From: Hymenobacter cheonanensis
GTDB taxonomy: Bacteria > Bacteroidota > Bacteroidia > Cytophagales > Hymenobacteraceae
Direction of reading: 5' to 3'
DNA length: 64,000 nt
Assembly: GCF_030581075.1 (NCBI RefSeq)
Contig: NZ_JAUQSW010000011.1
Location: 62,001-126,000, forward strand
A program made the position numbers and the translations under genes. Below, piece after piece: positions 48,625-56,832 of this stretch; within the stretch, counting starts at the first letter, position 1; every line of letters starts with the position of its first letter. Below the pieces are notes generated by a model. The model was not told where the DNA came from. It did no database searches and saw only the letters and a program-made list of their open reading frames with translations.

Positions 48625-49704
48625 ATGAAAATCCTCGATAAATACATCATCTCCAAGTTTTTGACCGCGTTTTTTTTCACGGTCATCATGCTGGTGTCGG
48701 TGATATGCGTGATTGACTACACGGAGAAGAACGACGACTTTTTGCACCACAACCTCACGTTCTGGCACGTCTTCACGCACTACTACGTGTACCTGTTTCC
48801 GTACTTTTCCAACCTGCTGGCGCCCATTACCATCTTCATTGCGGTGGTGTTTGTGACCTCGCGGCTGGCGGCGCGCACCGAGCTGGTAGCCATGCTGGCC
48901 AGCGGCATGAGCTTCGAGCGGCTGCTGCTGCCCTACACCATGGGGGCCAGCATTATCGCGGTGCTCACGTTTGGGCTCATCAGCTGGGTTATCCCGAAGG
49001 GAACCAAGGAGATAGTGAAGTTTGAGAACCTGCACGTGCAGGAGCCCTGGAAATACGAGGGGCGCAACATTCACGTCAAAATAGGGCCGCGCAGCTACGC
49101 CTACCTGGAGAGCTACGACGCCGAGCACAACATCGGCTACCACTTTGCGCTCGAAACCATCGACAGCACCATTCTGCGCCGTCGCCTCACGGCCGATGCC
49201 CTGACCTGGGACTCGACCAAGCAGGCCTGGAAAATGACGCCCCAAACTGTGCGCACCTTTCACGGGCAAACCGCCGAGACGCTCCAGCTTATCCCGGCCC
49301 GCGATACTACGCTCAACCTCTACCCCAAGGACTTTGCCAGCACCTACCGCCTGGCCGAAACGTTGACTTCGCCCGAGCTTAACGACCTCATTGCCACCAA
49401 AATAATGCGCGGCGCCAACGACACGGCCCAGTACCTGAGCGTGAAGTACGAGCGCTATGCCTACCCGTTCGATACCATTATCCTGACCCTCATTGGGGTG
49501 GTGCTGAGTGCGCGCAAGAGCCGCGCCGGCGTGGGTGGGCAAATTGCGCTGGGCTTCGTGCTCGCCTTTATTTTCATCATCTTCGTGATGCTCTCGCGCA
49601 ACCTGGCTTCGGTGGGCTCGGTGCCGCCCATGCTAGCGGCCTGGGTGCCGGGCATGGTATTTTCGGTCATTGGCGTGTTTTTGTATCGGGTGGTGCCCAA
49701 GTAG
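48625..49704 (+). CDS. LptF/LptG family permease (YjgP/YjgQ)
   Basis: 359 residues. Membrane segments near the N-terminus (FLTAFFFTVIMLVSVICVI; YVYLFPYFSNLLAPITIFIAVVF, in parts), an extracytoplasmic beta-jellyroll domain (residues about 125-260), then segments to the C-terminus (IILTLIGVVLSA, ALGFVLAFIFIIFV). Together with LptB it extracts lipopolysaccharide from the inner membrane; which of the pair (F or G) it is cannot be told from sequence. Confidence 0.93.
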   Translation: MKILDKYIISKFLTAFFFTVIMLVSVICVIDYTEKNDDFLHHNLTFWHVFTHYYVYLFPYFSNLLAPITIFIAVVFVTSRLAARTELVAMLASGMSFERLLLPYTMGASIIAVLTFGLISWVIPKGTKEIVKFENLHVQEPWKYEGRNIHVKIGPRSYAYLESYDAEHNIGYHFALETIDSTILRRRLTADALTWDSTKQAWKMTPQTVRTFHGQTAETLQLIPARDTTLNLYPKDFASTYRLAETLTSPELNDLIATKIMRGANDTAQYLSVKYERYAYPFDTIILTLIGVVLSARKSRAGVGGQIALGFVLAFIFIIFVMLSRNLASVGSVPPMLAAWVPGMVFSVIGVFLYRVVPK

Positions 49705-49720
49705 CAACCCCACAGTCGGC

Positions 49721-49843
49721 TGTCATTGCGAGCGCAACGAAGTGGAGCGCGGCAATCTTTCCTTAGCAGCTGGGATAATCCTCCACTCATGCAGCCGGCA
49801 AGGAATGATTGCCGCGCTCCACTTCGTTGCGCTCGCAATGACA
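49721..49843. repeat. GTCATTGCGA-type palindrome, 37-bp perfect arms
   Basis: Arms 49721-49757 and 49807-49843 are exact complements (TGTCATTGCGAGCGCAACG onward), loop 49 bases. Between the LptF/G gene and the EamA gene. Confidence 0.95.
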
Positions 49844-49853
49844 ACTAGATTAT

Positions 49854-50786
49854 ATGCTCAAAGACTACCTTAAGCTGCATTTTATCGTCCTGCTGTGGGG
49901 CTTCACCGCCATTTTGGGCAAGCTGCTCACGGTGCCGCCCGTTGAGCTGGTGTTTTGGCGCACCTTGCTGGCCAGCACCGGGCTAGCGGGCCTGCTGCTG
50001 GCGCGGCGCACCGGCTGGCGCGTGGCCCCGGCCGAGGCGCTGAAGCTGCTGGGCGTGGGCGCGCTGGTGGCGGCCCACTGGATTACGTTTTTTCTGGCCG
50101 CGCGCCTGTCGTCCGTTAGCGTGTGCCTGGCGGGGCTAGCCACGCTGGCCCTCTGGACCTCCTTGCTGGAGCCCCTGATTTTGTGGCGCCCGGTGCGGCC
50201 CTACGAGGTGGGGCTGGGGCTGCTGGCCATGCTAGGCCTGTATCTGATTTCGCAGGCCGAGTTTACGCAACTCACTGGCTTGCTGGTGGCGGTGGCCTCG
50301 GCGGGCTTGTCGGCGCTGTTCAGCGTGCTCAACTCGCAGCTCGTGAAGCGCCACGCGCCGGTGCGCCTCACCTTTTATGAGATGCTGGGCGCGTGCGGGA
50401 GCATTGTGCTGTTCTTCCCGGTTTACAGCCGGTATTTCACCCACGGCCAGGGCTTGCAGCTGGCCTGGCACGGCCTCGACTGGCTGTGGCTGCTGCTGCT
50501 GGCGGGCGTGTGCACGGTATACGCCTTCTCGTCGTCGGTCGAGCTGATGAAGCGCATTTCGGCCTTCGTGGTAAACCTGACCATTAACCTGGAGCCGGTG
50601 TATGGCATTGTGCTGGCGCAGAGTATGTTCGTGCTAGGGGTGCCGGGCTTTGGGCAGGAGAAAATGTCGGGCGGCTTTTACCTGGGCACGGTGCTCATCT
50701 TGGCCAGCGTGCTCGTGCACCCTGTGCTCGACCAGTGGAACCAGCGCCGCGCCCGCCAGCGCGCTGCAGCCGAGGTCGTAGTTTAA
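49854..50786 (+). CDS. EamA/DMT-family transporter
   Basis: 310 residues with ten hydrophobic segments in two EamA repeats. N-terminal LHFIVLLWGFTAILGKLL, conserved ELVFWRTLLA, the second repeat begins near LLVAVASAGLSALFSVLN, and NLEPVYGIVLA near the end. It exports small metabolites; the substrate is unknown. The ATG at 49854 lies eleven bases from a palindrome arm, so the repeat forms its leader. Confidence 0.93.
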   Translation: MLKDYLKLHFIVLLWGFTAILGKLLTVPPVELVFWRTLLASTGLAGLLLARRTGWRVAPAEALKLLGVGALVAAHWITFFLAARLSSVSVCLAGLATLALWTSLLEPLILWRPVRPYEVGLGLLAMLGLYLISQAEFTQLTGLLVAVASAGLSALFSVLNSQLVKRHAPVRLTFYEMLGACGSIVLFFPVYSRYFTHGQGLQLAWHGLDWLWLLLLAGVCTVYAFSSSVELMKRISAFVVNLTINLEPVYGIVLAQSMFVLGVPGFGQEKMSGGFYLGTVLILASVLVHPVLDQWNQRRARQRAAAEVVV

Positions 50787-50797
50787 ATGAAGAACGG

Positions 50798-50900
50798 TTG
50801 TCATGGCGCGCGCAGCGCCGCAAGCGCACCCGAGCGGTAGGCAAATGGCCGGCCCAAAAATCGGGCTGATGCAAGTGCCTCGCCAGGCTCGCCATGACAA
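50798..50900. repeat. GTCATGGCG-type palindrome
   Basis: TTGTCATGGCG (50798-50808) pairs with CGCCATGACAA (50890-50900); the interior pairs imperfectly with GGCCCAAAAATCGGGC as a nested hairpin. It separates the EamA gene from the convergent ispE. Confidence 0.85.
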
Positions 50901-50906
50901 TCTTTT

Positions 50907-51734
50907 CTACAGCACACCCCGCCATACCAGGTACTCGCCGGGCCAGGCCAGGGCCGGCGCCTCGGCTAGCCCCGGAAACAGCCCATACACCGCCGAGCCC
51001 GAGCCCGAGAGACTGGCATAGGTGGCGCCCGCCTCGTAAAGCTGCTGCTTGATGTCGGCTAATAGGGGATGCACGGGGGCTAGCGACTTTTCAAAGTCAT
51101 TGAAAACCGTGTGGCGCCACTCGGCCATCGGCCGGGCCAGGGCGGTGCGCAGCGGGTGGGCCGGCGCCTGCGGCACAATGCCCGCAAACGCCTGCGCCGT
51201 GCTGATGTGCAGCCCCGGATACACCACCACGCAGGGCGTGCCCGCCAGGTTCAAATCGATTGGCTCGAACACGTCGCCTTTTTCCAGGGCTAGCCGGGGC
51301 GTGTTTTGAATGAAAAACGCGCAGTCGGCCCCGAGCCGGCGGGCGTAGCTTTCGAGCTGCCCGGTGGTCAGGTTCAACCCAAAAACATCGCTGATAGCCC
51401 GCAGGGCAAACGCCGCATCGGCCGAGCCGCCGCCCAGCCCGGCACCGATGGGCACTATTTTGTGCAGCTGCATCTGCACGGCGGGCAAGCTTGGGAAATC
51501 AGCTTTAAGCAGCTCATATGCTTTGAGGCAGAGGTTGGTAGCCACTTCGCCCGGAATGGGCCGGCCGCTCAGCGTGAGGTCGGGGGCTAGCTGGCCTTTG
51601 GGGGCGGGCAGCACTTCGAGCACATCGGCCCAGGGCAGGGGCAAAAACACGGTTTCGAGCGCGTGGTAGCCATCGGGGCGCTTGGCCGTCACGTAGAGGC
51701 CCAGGTTGAGCTTGGCGTTGGGAAAGGAAAGCAC
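50907..51734 (-). CDS. ispE: 4-diphosphocytidyl-2-C-methyl-D-erythritol kinase
   Basis: 275 residues, GHMP-family kinase of the MEP isoprenoid pathway. FPNAKLNLGLYVTAKRPDGYH (in parts) at the N-terminus, ATP loop PIGAGLGGGSADAAFAL, GADCAFF, and C-terminal SLSGSGSAVYGLF. The start is GTG 51734 (VLSFPNAKLNLG); the frame continues upstream into a palindromic repeat, which would add repeat-encoded residues and is rejected. No ATG fits the family N-terminus. Confidence 0.95.
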   Translation of the reverse strand: MLSFPNAKLNLGLYVTAKRPDGYHALETVFLPLPWADVLEVLPAPKGQLAPDLTLSGRPIPGEVATNLCLKAYELLKADFPSLPAVQMQLHKIVPIGAGLGGGSADAAFALRAISDVFGLNLTTGQLESYARRLGADCAFFIQNTPRLALEKGDVFEPIDLNLAGTPCVVVYPGLHISTAQAFAGIVPQAPAHPLRTALARPMAEWRHTVFNDFEKSLAPVHPLLADIKQQLYEAGATYASLSGSGSAVYGLFPGLAEAPALAWPGEYLVWRGVL

Positions 51735-51753
51735 GAAGAAGATGATGATAGGA

Positions 51754-51863
51754 GGGTAAAGAACGTCATGCTGAGCGTAGTGAAGCATCTCGCTCGCGTC
51801 GTTTGCGCTGGTCAACAACGCGGGCGAGATGCTTCACTGCGCTCAGCATGACGTTCTTTACCC
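51754..51863. repeat. GTCATGCTGA-type palindrome, about 44-bp arms
   Basis: Arms 51754-51797 and 51820-51863 pair with few mismatches (GGTAAAGAACGTCATGCTGA onward). It lies 20 bases upstream of the ispE start and 30 upstream of the sugar transferase, filling the divergent gap. Confidence 0.95.
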
Positions 51864-51893
51864 TTTCATATCCCCCAAGTACTAGCTAACAAA

Positions 51894-52520
51894 ATGTACC
51901 CCGGCAAGCGCCTGCTCGACCTGGCCGTGGCCCTGCCGCTGGTGGTGCTCACGGCGCCGCTGCTGGCGCTGGGCGCCGCGCTGGCGGCGGGCCAGAATGG
52001 CGGCGCCTGGCTGTTCAGGCAGGCGCGGCCGGGGCTGGGCGGGCGGCTGTTTACGCTCTACAAGCTGCAAACTATGACCGCCGCCCGCGACCCGGCCACC
52101 GGCCGGCTGCTGCCCGATGCCCAGCGCCTGCCGCCGCTGGGCCGCTGGCTGCGCACCACCTCGCTCGACGAGCTGCCCCAGCTCTGGAACATCGTGCGCG
52201 GCGACATGAGCCTGGTGGGCCCGCGCCCGCTGCTGCCGCAGTACCTGCCCTTGTACTCGCCCCGGCAGGCGCGCCGCCACCTGGTGCGCCCCGGCCTCAC
52301 GGGCTGGGCCCAGGTCAATGGCCGCAACGCCATTAGCTGGGAAGAAAAATTTGCCTACGACGAATGGTACGTGGACCACGAAAGCCTGGCGCTCGACCTG
52401 CGCATCTTGGCGCGCACGGCCGGGCGGGTGCTGGGCCGGCGCGGCATTGCGGCGGCCGGCGAAGCCACAATGCCTCCCTTCCGGGGCAGCGCGCCGCAGA
52501 AGGAAGGCATTGTAGAGTAG
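51894..52520 (+). CDS. Priming sugar-phosphate transferase, PglC-like
   Basis: 208 residues of the polyprenyl-phosphate monotopic phosphoglycosyl transferase family. One N-terminal reentrant hydrophobic segment (LLDLAVALPLVVLTAPLLAL), then the catalytic Asp-Glu pair in SLDELPQLWNIVRGDMSLVGPRPLLP (in parts), and RPGLTGWAQVNGRNAISWEEKF (in parts). It moves a sugar-1-phosphate, plausibly the product of the PglE/PglD-like pair, onto undecaprenyl phosphate. The last about 20 residues (ATMPPFRGSAPQKEGIVE) are encoded by a palindrome. It is 14 kb from its likely partners. Confidence 0.93.
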   Translation: MYPGKRLLDLAVALPLVVLTAPLLALGAALAAGQNGGAWLFRQARPGLGGRLFTLYKLQTMTAARDPATGRLLPDAQRLPPLGRWLRTTSLDELPQLWNIVRGDMSLVGPRPLLPQYLPLYSPRQARRHLVRPGLTGWAQVNGRNAISWEEKFAYDEWYVDHESLALDLRILARTAGRVLGRRGIAAAGEATMPPFRGSAPQKEGIVE

Positions 52521-52539
52521 GGGCGGGCCCGCCAATGCC
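52443..52539. repeat. Palindrome overlapping the 3' end of the sugar transferase
   Basis: Inner arms ACAATGCCTCCCTTC (52467-52481) and its complement (52499-52513) pair with one mismatch. Outer GGCATTG (52443) pairs with CAATGCC (about 52533-52539). It covers the last about 26 codons and the stop, and continues beyond the stop. Confidence 0.85.
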
Positions 52540-52956
52540 AGCCAGCCCGGGTTGGTAGCAGGGCACCGCAAAAGCAGCACCTTGCCAGTAATCGAGCCCC
52601 TGGCAAAAGCAGCCAGCGGCGTTGCGCTAGGCGTGGCAGCAGTTAGCTAGGCCGGGCGCGCAAAGGAAACGCTTGGGTTGCAGGCAGGAAGCGGAAAGCT
52701 TGTTCATAGAAAGAAAGGAGAGCGCGACAAAGGTCTGGTTTGCCCGAGCCGGATGCTAGCGTAGAAATACGCAATTTATTCGGGTAAAAATACCGAATTG
52801 GTACCTGGCCGGCAGCGGACAGGTGCCCGGAATCGGACGCTTTTTTGCGAGGACAGAAAGTTAATTTTTGAGTAAAGTATTTGAAAATAAGTAATTTATA
52901 ACAGTGGCACGGGGCTTGGCTTAGGTGTAGGGTATCTAGCCCCTCGTTGCCCACCA
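52540..52956. other. 417-base intergenic region
   Basis: No convincing gene. A GACCTTTG box on the minus strand (52728-52735) is followed by a 26-codon ORF (52707-52627) with no family resemblance. The last 100 bases before the adaptor gene are AT-rich (a TTTTTG at 52866-52870 and TAATTTAT at 52892-52899 are weak promoter candidates for the exporter operon). I see no riboswitch or other known RNA. Confidence 0.5.
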
Positions 52957-54204
52957 ATGGACAGAGTACTTCCCCCCGCCACGCAGCGCCGCCGCCAACT
53001 GCGCGGCTGGCTTTGGGCCCTGGCCGGGCTGGCGGCCCTGGCAGCGGCCGGGCTGGGGCTGCGCGCCCTGGTGCAGCCCAGCCTGCGCCGCGTAGACCTG
53101 CTTACGGCCCCGGTCGAAACCGGCGATGTCGATGCCATGCTTACGGCCGCCGGCACCATCATACCGGGGCGCGAGGCGGTGATTGTGAGCCCTATCCAGA
53201 GCACGGTGCGGCGGGTGGCGCTGGCGGTGGGCGCCCGGGTGCAGCCCGGCCAAACCATTGTGGAACTCGACAAAGACCTGGCCGCCTCGACCCTGGCCAA
53301 GCTCGACGATGAGCAGCTGCGCAACCAGAACAAGAATGCCCAGCTAGGGCTGGCCCTGGCCCGCAGCCTCACCGACCTGCAGGCCCAGCAGCAAACCCAG
53401 GCCCTGAAGGTGAGCAGCCTGCAATCGGCCCTGCGCGACGAGCAGCACCTGCTCGAAATAGGCGGCGGCACGGCCGAGGCCGTGCGCCAGGCCGAGCTTA
53501 GCCTGCGCACTGCCACCCTCGAAGCCCAGCGCCTAAGCCAGCAGCTGGCCAACCAGCGCCGGGCCAGCCTGGCCGACCGCCGCGAGCTGGGCTTTACCGT
53601 GTCGATGCAGCAGCGCAGCATTCAGGAGCAGGCCGCCAAGCTGCGGCAGGCCGACATCAGCAGCCAGCTGCCGGGCGTGCTGACCTGGGTAAACGACAAC
53701 CTGGGCGCCACCGTGCAGGCCGGCGATGCCCTGGCCCGGGTGGCCGACCTCAGCCGCTTTCGGGTGCGCGCCACCCTGGCCGACTCCTACGCCGACCAGC
53801 TGCACCCCGGCGATGCGGTGCTGGTGCGCCTGGGCCCCGGCACCGACCTGCGCGGCACGGTGGCCAGCATCAGCCCGGCCGTGGATAAGGGCGTGGTGAC
53901 CTTCTACGCCACCCTCGACAACGACCACCACCCGGCGCTGCGCGCCAACCTGCGGGCCGATGTTTTTGTGATAACCCGGGCTCACCGCGGCGTGCTGCGC
54001 CTCAAAAACGGCCCCTTTTACCAGGGTGGGCAAGAGCAGCCGGTGTTTGTGCTGGCCGGCGGCCGGGCCGTGCGCCGGGTGGTGCGCCTGGGCGACAGCA
54101 ATCCCGACTACGTGCAGGTGCTGAGTGGCTTGGCTAGGGGCGAAGAAGTAATTGTATCGGATACCAAAGCCTACGCCGACACGCCGGCGCTGCAGGTACA
54201 GTGA
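52957..54204 (+). CDS. Periplasmic adaptor of a tripartite efflux pump (HlyD/MacA-like)
   Basis: 415 residues. TM anchor residues about 16-38 (LWALAGLAALAAAGLGL), then a beta-barrel/lipoyl half (VETGDVDAMLTAAGTIIPGREAVIVSPI, in parts), a long coiled-coil hairpin (residues about 110-230, rich in Gln/Ala/Leu) and a C-terminal beta domain (RVRATLADSYADQLHPGDAVLVRLGPG, in parts; YVQVLSGLARGEEVIVSDTKAY). It bridges the inner-membrane ABC permease to TolC. First gene of the exporter cluster. Confidence 0.93.
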   Translation: MDRVLPPATQRRRQLRGWLWALAGLAALAAAGLGLRALVQPSLRRVDLLTAPVETGDVDAMLTAAGTIIPGREAVIVSPIQSTVRRVALAVGARVQPGQTIVELDKDLAASTLAKLDDEQLRNQNKNAQLGLALARSLTDLQAQQQTQALKVSSLQSALRDEQHLLEIGGGTAEAVRQAELSLRTATLEAQRLSQQLANQRRASLADRRELGFTVSMQQRSIQEQAAKLRQADISSQLPGVLTWVNDNLGATVQAGDALARVADLSRFRVRATLADSYADQLHPGDAVLVRLGPGTDLRGTVASISPAVDKGVVTFYATLDNDHHPALRANLRADVFVITRAHRGVLRLKNGPFYQGGQEQPVFVLAGGRAVRRVVRLGDSNPDYVQVLSGLARGEEVIVSDTKAYADTPALQVQ

Positions 54205-54215
54205 GTTTGAGGCCG

Positions 54216-54409
54216 CCCTAGCGTGGCGCTCCCTGGCCCCCTCCCCTTTGGGAGAGGAGGAGCCCGACGACTGAAAACTGAAAACCTATTCCACCACAAA
54301 AGTCGTGTTTCTTCATCCTATACTAGTCTCGCGCAAGCCGGCCTCACACTCGTCAGGCTCCCCCTCTCCCAGAGGGGAGGGGGCCGGGGGGTGGGGCGCC
54401 ACGCTAGGG
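54216..54409. repeat. 194-bp C/G-rich palindrome overlapping the TolC start
   Basis: Left arm 54216-54270 and right arm 54350-54409 are complementary with small indels, both carrying CCCTAGCGTGGCG, a CCCCCTCCCCT tract and GAGCC. The right arm supplies codons 16-35 of the TolC reading frame, and its loop (54271-54349) holds the only in-frame start. Confidence 0.92.
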
Positions 54410-55849
54410 TTATGCTTGATTTCCTTTACGGCCGCCGCCCAGCAGGCACCCGGCCTCACGCTGCCCGCCCTCATTCAGCAAACGCTGGCTGGCTCGGCAC
54501 CGGCCGTGCAGGCCCGCGCCGCCCGCGAGGGCGGCTACTGGGCCTACCGCGCCTACCAGGCCGGCTACCGGCCGCAGCTGGCCTTGCAGGGCGTAGTGCC
54601 CAGCTTCAACCGGGCCATTATTCCGGTGGTGCAGCCCGATGGCACTACCGCCTTCCAGAGCGTGCGCTACAACAACTCGCTGCTGGCCCTCAACCTGACC
54701 CAGAACATTGGCCTCACCGGCGGGCAGGTGGTGGTGGGCTCGCAGGTGCAGCGCTTCGACGATTTTATCAGGACCGAGAAGCGCTACAACAACCAGCCCT
54801 TTACCCTGGGCCTGACCCAGCCGCTAGGCTACTTCAACGGCCTGAAGTGGGGCCGCCGCATCGAGCCGCTGCGCTACCAGGAAAGCCAGCGCCAGTACCT
54901 CGAAGACCGCGAGGCCATCGCGCAGCGCGTGACGGAGCTGTATTTCGATGTGCTTTTGCAGCAGGTAAACGCCGCCGTGGCCGGCCAGAATGCCCAGGCC
55001 ACCGCCGAGCAGCTGCGCGTGGGCCGCGAGAAATACGCGCTGGGCCGCCTTTCGCAAAGCGACTTATTGCAATTGGAGTTGAACCTGCTGAATGCCCAGC
55101 AGGCCCAGACCCAGGCCCGCCTCGACGCCGAAACCGCCGCCGTGAGCCTGCGCACCTACTGCGCCCTGCCCGCCGATGAGGCCGGCACGGCCGCCGTGCC
55201 GCCGCTGGCCGTGCCGGCCCCCGCGCCCGCCCTGGCCGTGGTGCCCGCCGAGGCCCTGGCCCAGGCGCGCCAGCACCGCGCCGCCGTGCTGGCTTTTCAG
55301 CGGCGCGAGTTGCAGGCGGCCCGCGACGTGGCCCAGGCGCGCGGCACCACCGGCTTTCTGGCCACGCTCACCGCCAACCTGGGCTACGTGAACCAGGCGC
55401 CCTACCTGCTCGACAGCTACCTGGCGCTGCAAAACCAGCAGCAGGTGGCCCTCTCGTTTTCGCTGCCGCTCGTGGACTGGGGCCGGCGCCGCGCTACCGT
55501 GCGCACCGCCGAGCTGCTGCGCGACCAAACCCAGGCCGCCGTGCGGCAGGATGAGCGCAGCTTCGAGCAAACGGTGCTCACGCAGGCCAGCCAAATTCCG
55601 GCGCTGGCGGGCCAGGCCCGCCTGGCCGCCAGGGCCGATACGCTGGCCCAGCGCCGCTACGCCATCACCCGCGCCACCTACGAAGCCGGTCGCCTCAGCC
55701 TCACCGATTTAACGCTGGCCTCGGCGGCCAAGGACCTGGCTCGGCGCAGCTACATCCTGGCCCTGCGCGCGGGCTGGGTGGCGCACTACAGCCTGCGCGG
55801 CCTCACGTTATTTGACTTTGAAACCCAGCAGCCCCTGGCGGCTGAGTGA
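54305..55849 (+). CDS. TolC-family outer-membrane efflux protein
   Basis: 514 residues. The mature part is a typical TolC family protein: two repeats of long helices and strands with AAREGGYWAYRAYQAGYRPQLALQG (in parts), EAIAQRVTELYFDVLLQQVNAAVA and SFEQTVLTQASQIP. A short hydrophobic stretch (LGLCLISFTAAAQQ) acts as the probable signal core. The start is a GTG at 54305; about 35 residues before the hydrophobic core come from a palindrome, so the original start may have been overwritten. It completes the exporter with the adaptor, ATPase and permeases. Confidence 0.87.
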   Translation: MFLHPILVSRKPASHSSGSPSPRGEGAGGWGATLGLCLISFTAAAQQAPGLTLPALIQQTLAGSAPAVQARAAREGGYWAYRAYQAGYRPQLALQGVVPSFNRAIIPVVQPDGTTAFQSVRYNNSLLALNLTQNIGLTGGQVVVGSQVQRFDDFIRTEKRYNNQPFTLGLTQPLGYFNGLKWGRRIEPLRYQESQRQYLEDREAIAQRVTELYFDVLLQQVNAAVAGQNAQATAEQLRVGREKYALGRLSQSDLLQLELNLLNAQQAQTQARLDAETAAVSLRTYCALPADEAGTAAVPPLAVPAPAPALAVVPAEALAQARQHRAAVLAFQRRELQAARDVAQARGTTGFLATLTANLGYVNQAPYLLDSYLALQNQQQVALSFSLPLVDWGRRRATVRTAELLRDQTQAAVRQDERSFEQTVLTQASQIPALAGQARLAARADTLAQRRYAITRATYEAGRLSLTDLTLASAAKDLARRSYILALRAGWVAHYSLRGLTLFDFETQQPLAAE

Positions 55850-55886
55850 CAGGAAAGCCTTTTTTCACTTGACTCTTTTTTCGCTT

Positions 55887-55967
55887 GTCATGCTGACGAA
55901 GGAAGCATCTTGGCCACTTCATCTGCCTTTAACCAACCAGCCAAGATGCTTCCTTCGTCAGCACGAC
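55887..55967. repeat. GTCATGCTGA-type palindrome
   Basis: 27-bp arms 55887-55913 and 55941-55967 with one mismatch (GTCATGCTGACGAAGGAAG). Between the TolC and ATPase genes. Confidence 0.92.
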
Positions 55968-55989
55968 GGACGATTTTAAGCCCTTCATT

Positions 55990-56685
<696 letters not shown>

Positions 56686-56703
56686 CGGCAACCCCGCCCC
56701 GGC

Positions 56704-56809
56704 TGTCATGGCGCGCAATGCGAAGCAGGCGCACCCGCACCAATGGACGAATTGCCGGCGCGGGTGCCTTACTGAGGCGATTGCTTCGCCGTGCCTTTTC
56801 GCCATGACA
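56704..56809. repeat. GTCATGGCG-type palindrome
   Basis: TGTCATGGCG (56704-56713) pairs with CGCCATGACA (56800-56809) and GCACCCGC with GCGGGTGC inside, with an indel. Between the ATPase and first permease gene. Confidence 0.88.
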
Positions 56810-56832
56810 AACGACTTTTTAACCTAAGCCCT

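Noticed and set aside
51735..51818. Longer ispE start (MLTSANDASEMLHYAQHD...)
   Set aside because: Those codons are the arm of the palindrome at 51754; the family N-terminus begins at GTG 51734.
52540..52956. SRP RNA, tmRNA or 6S RNA in the largest gap
   Set aside because: No GGAAGGAAGC-type SRP loop, no tRNA-like ends and no long central hairpin were found.
52643..52957. 104-codon minus-strand frame before the adaptor gene
   Set aside because: No family resemblance or plausible promoter, and its 5' end overlaps the adaptor start.
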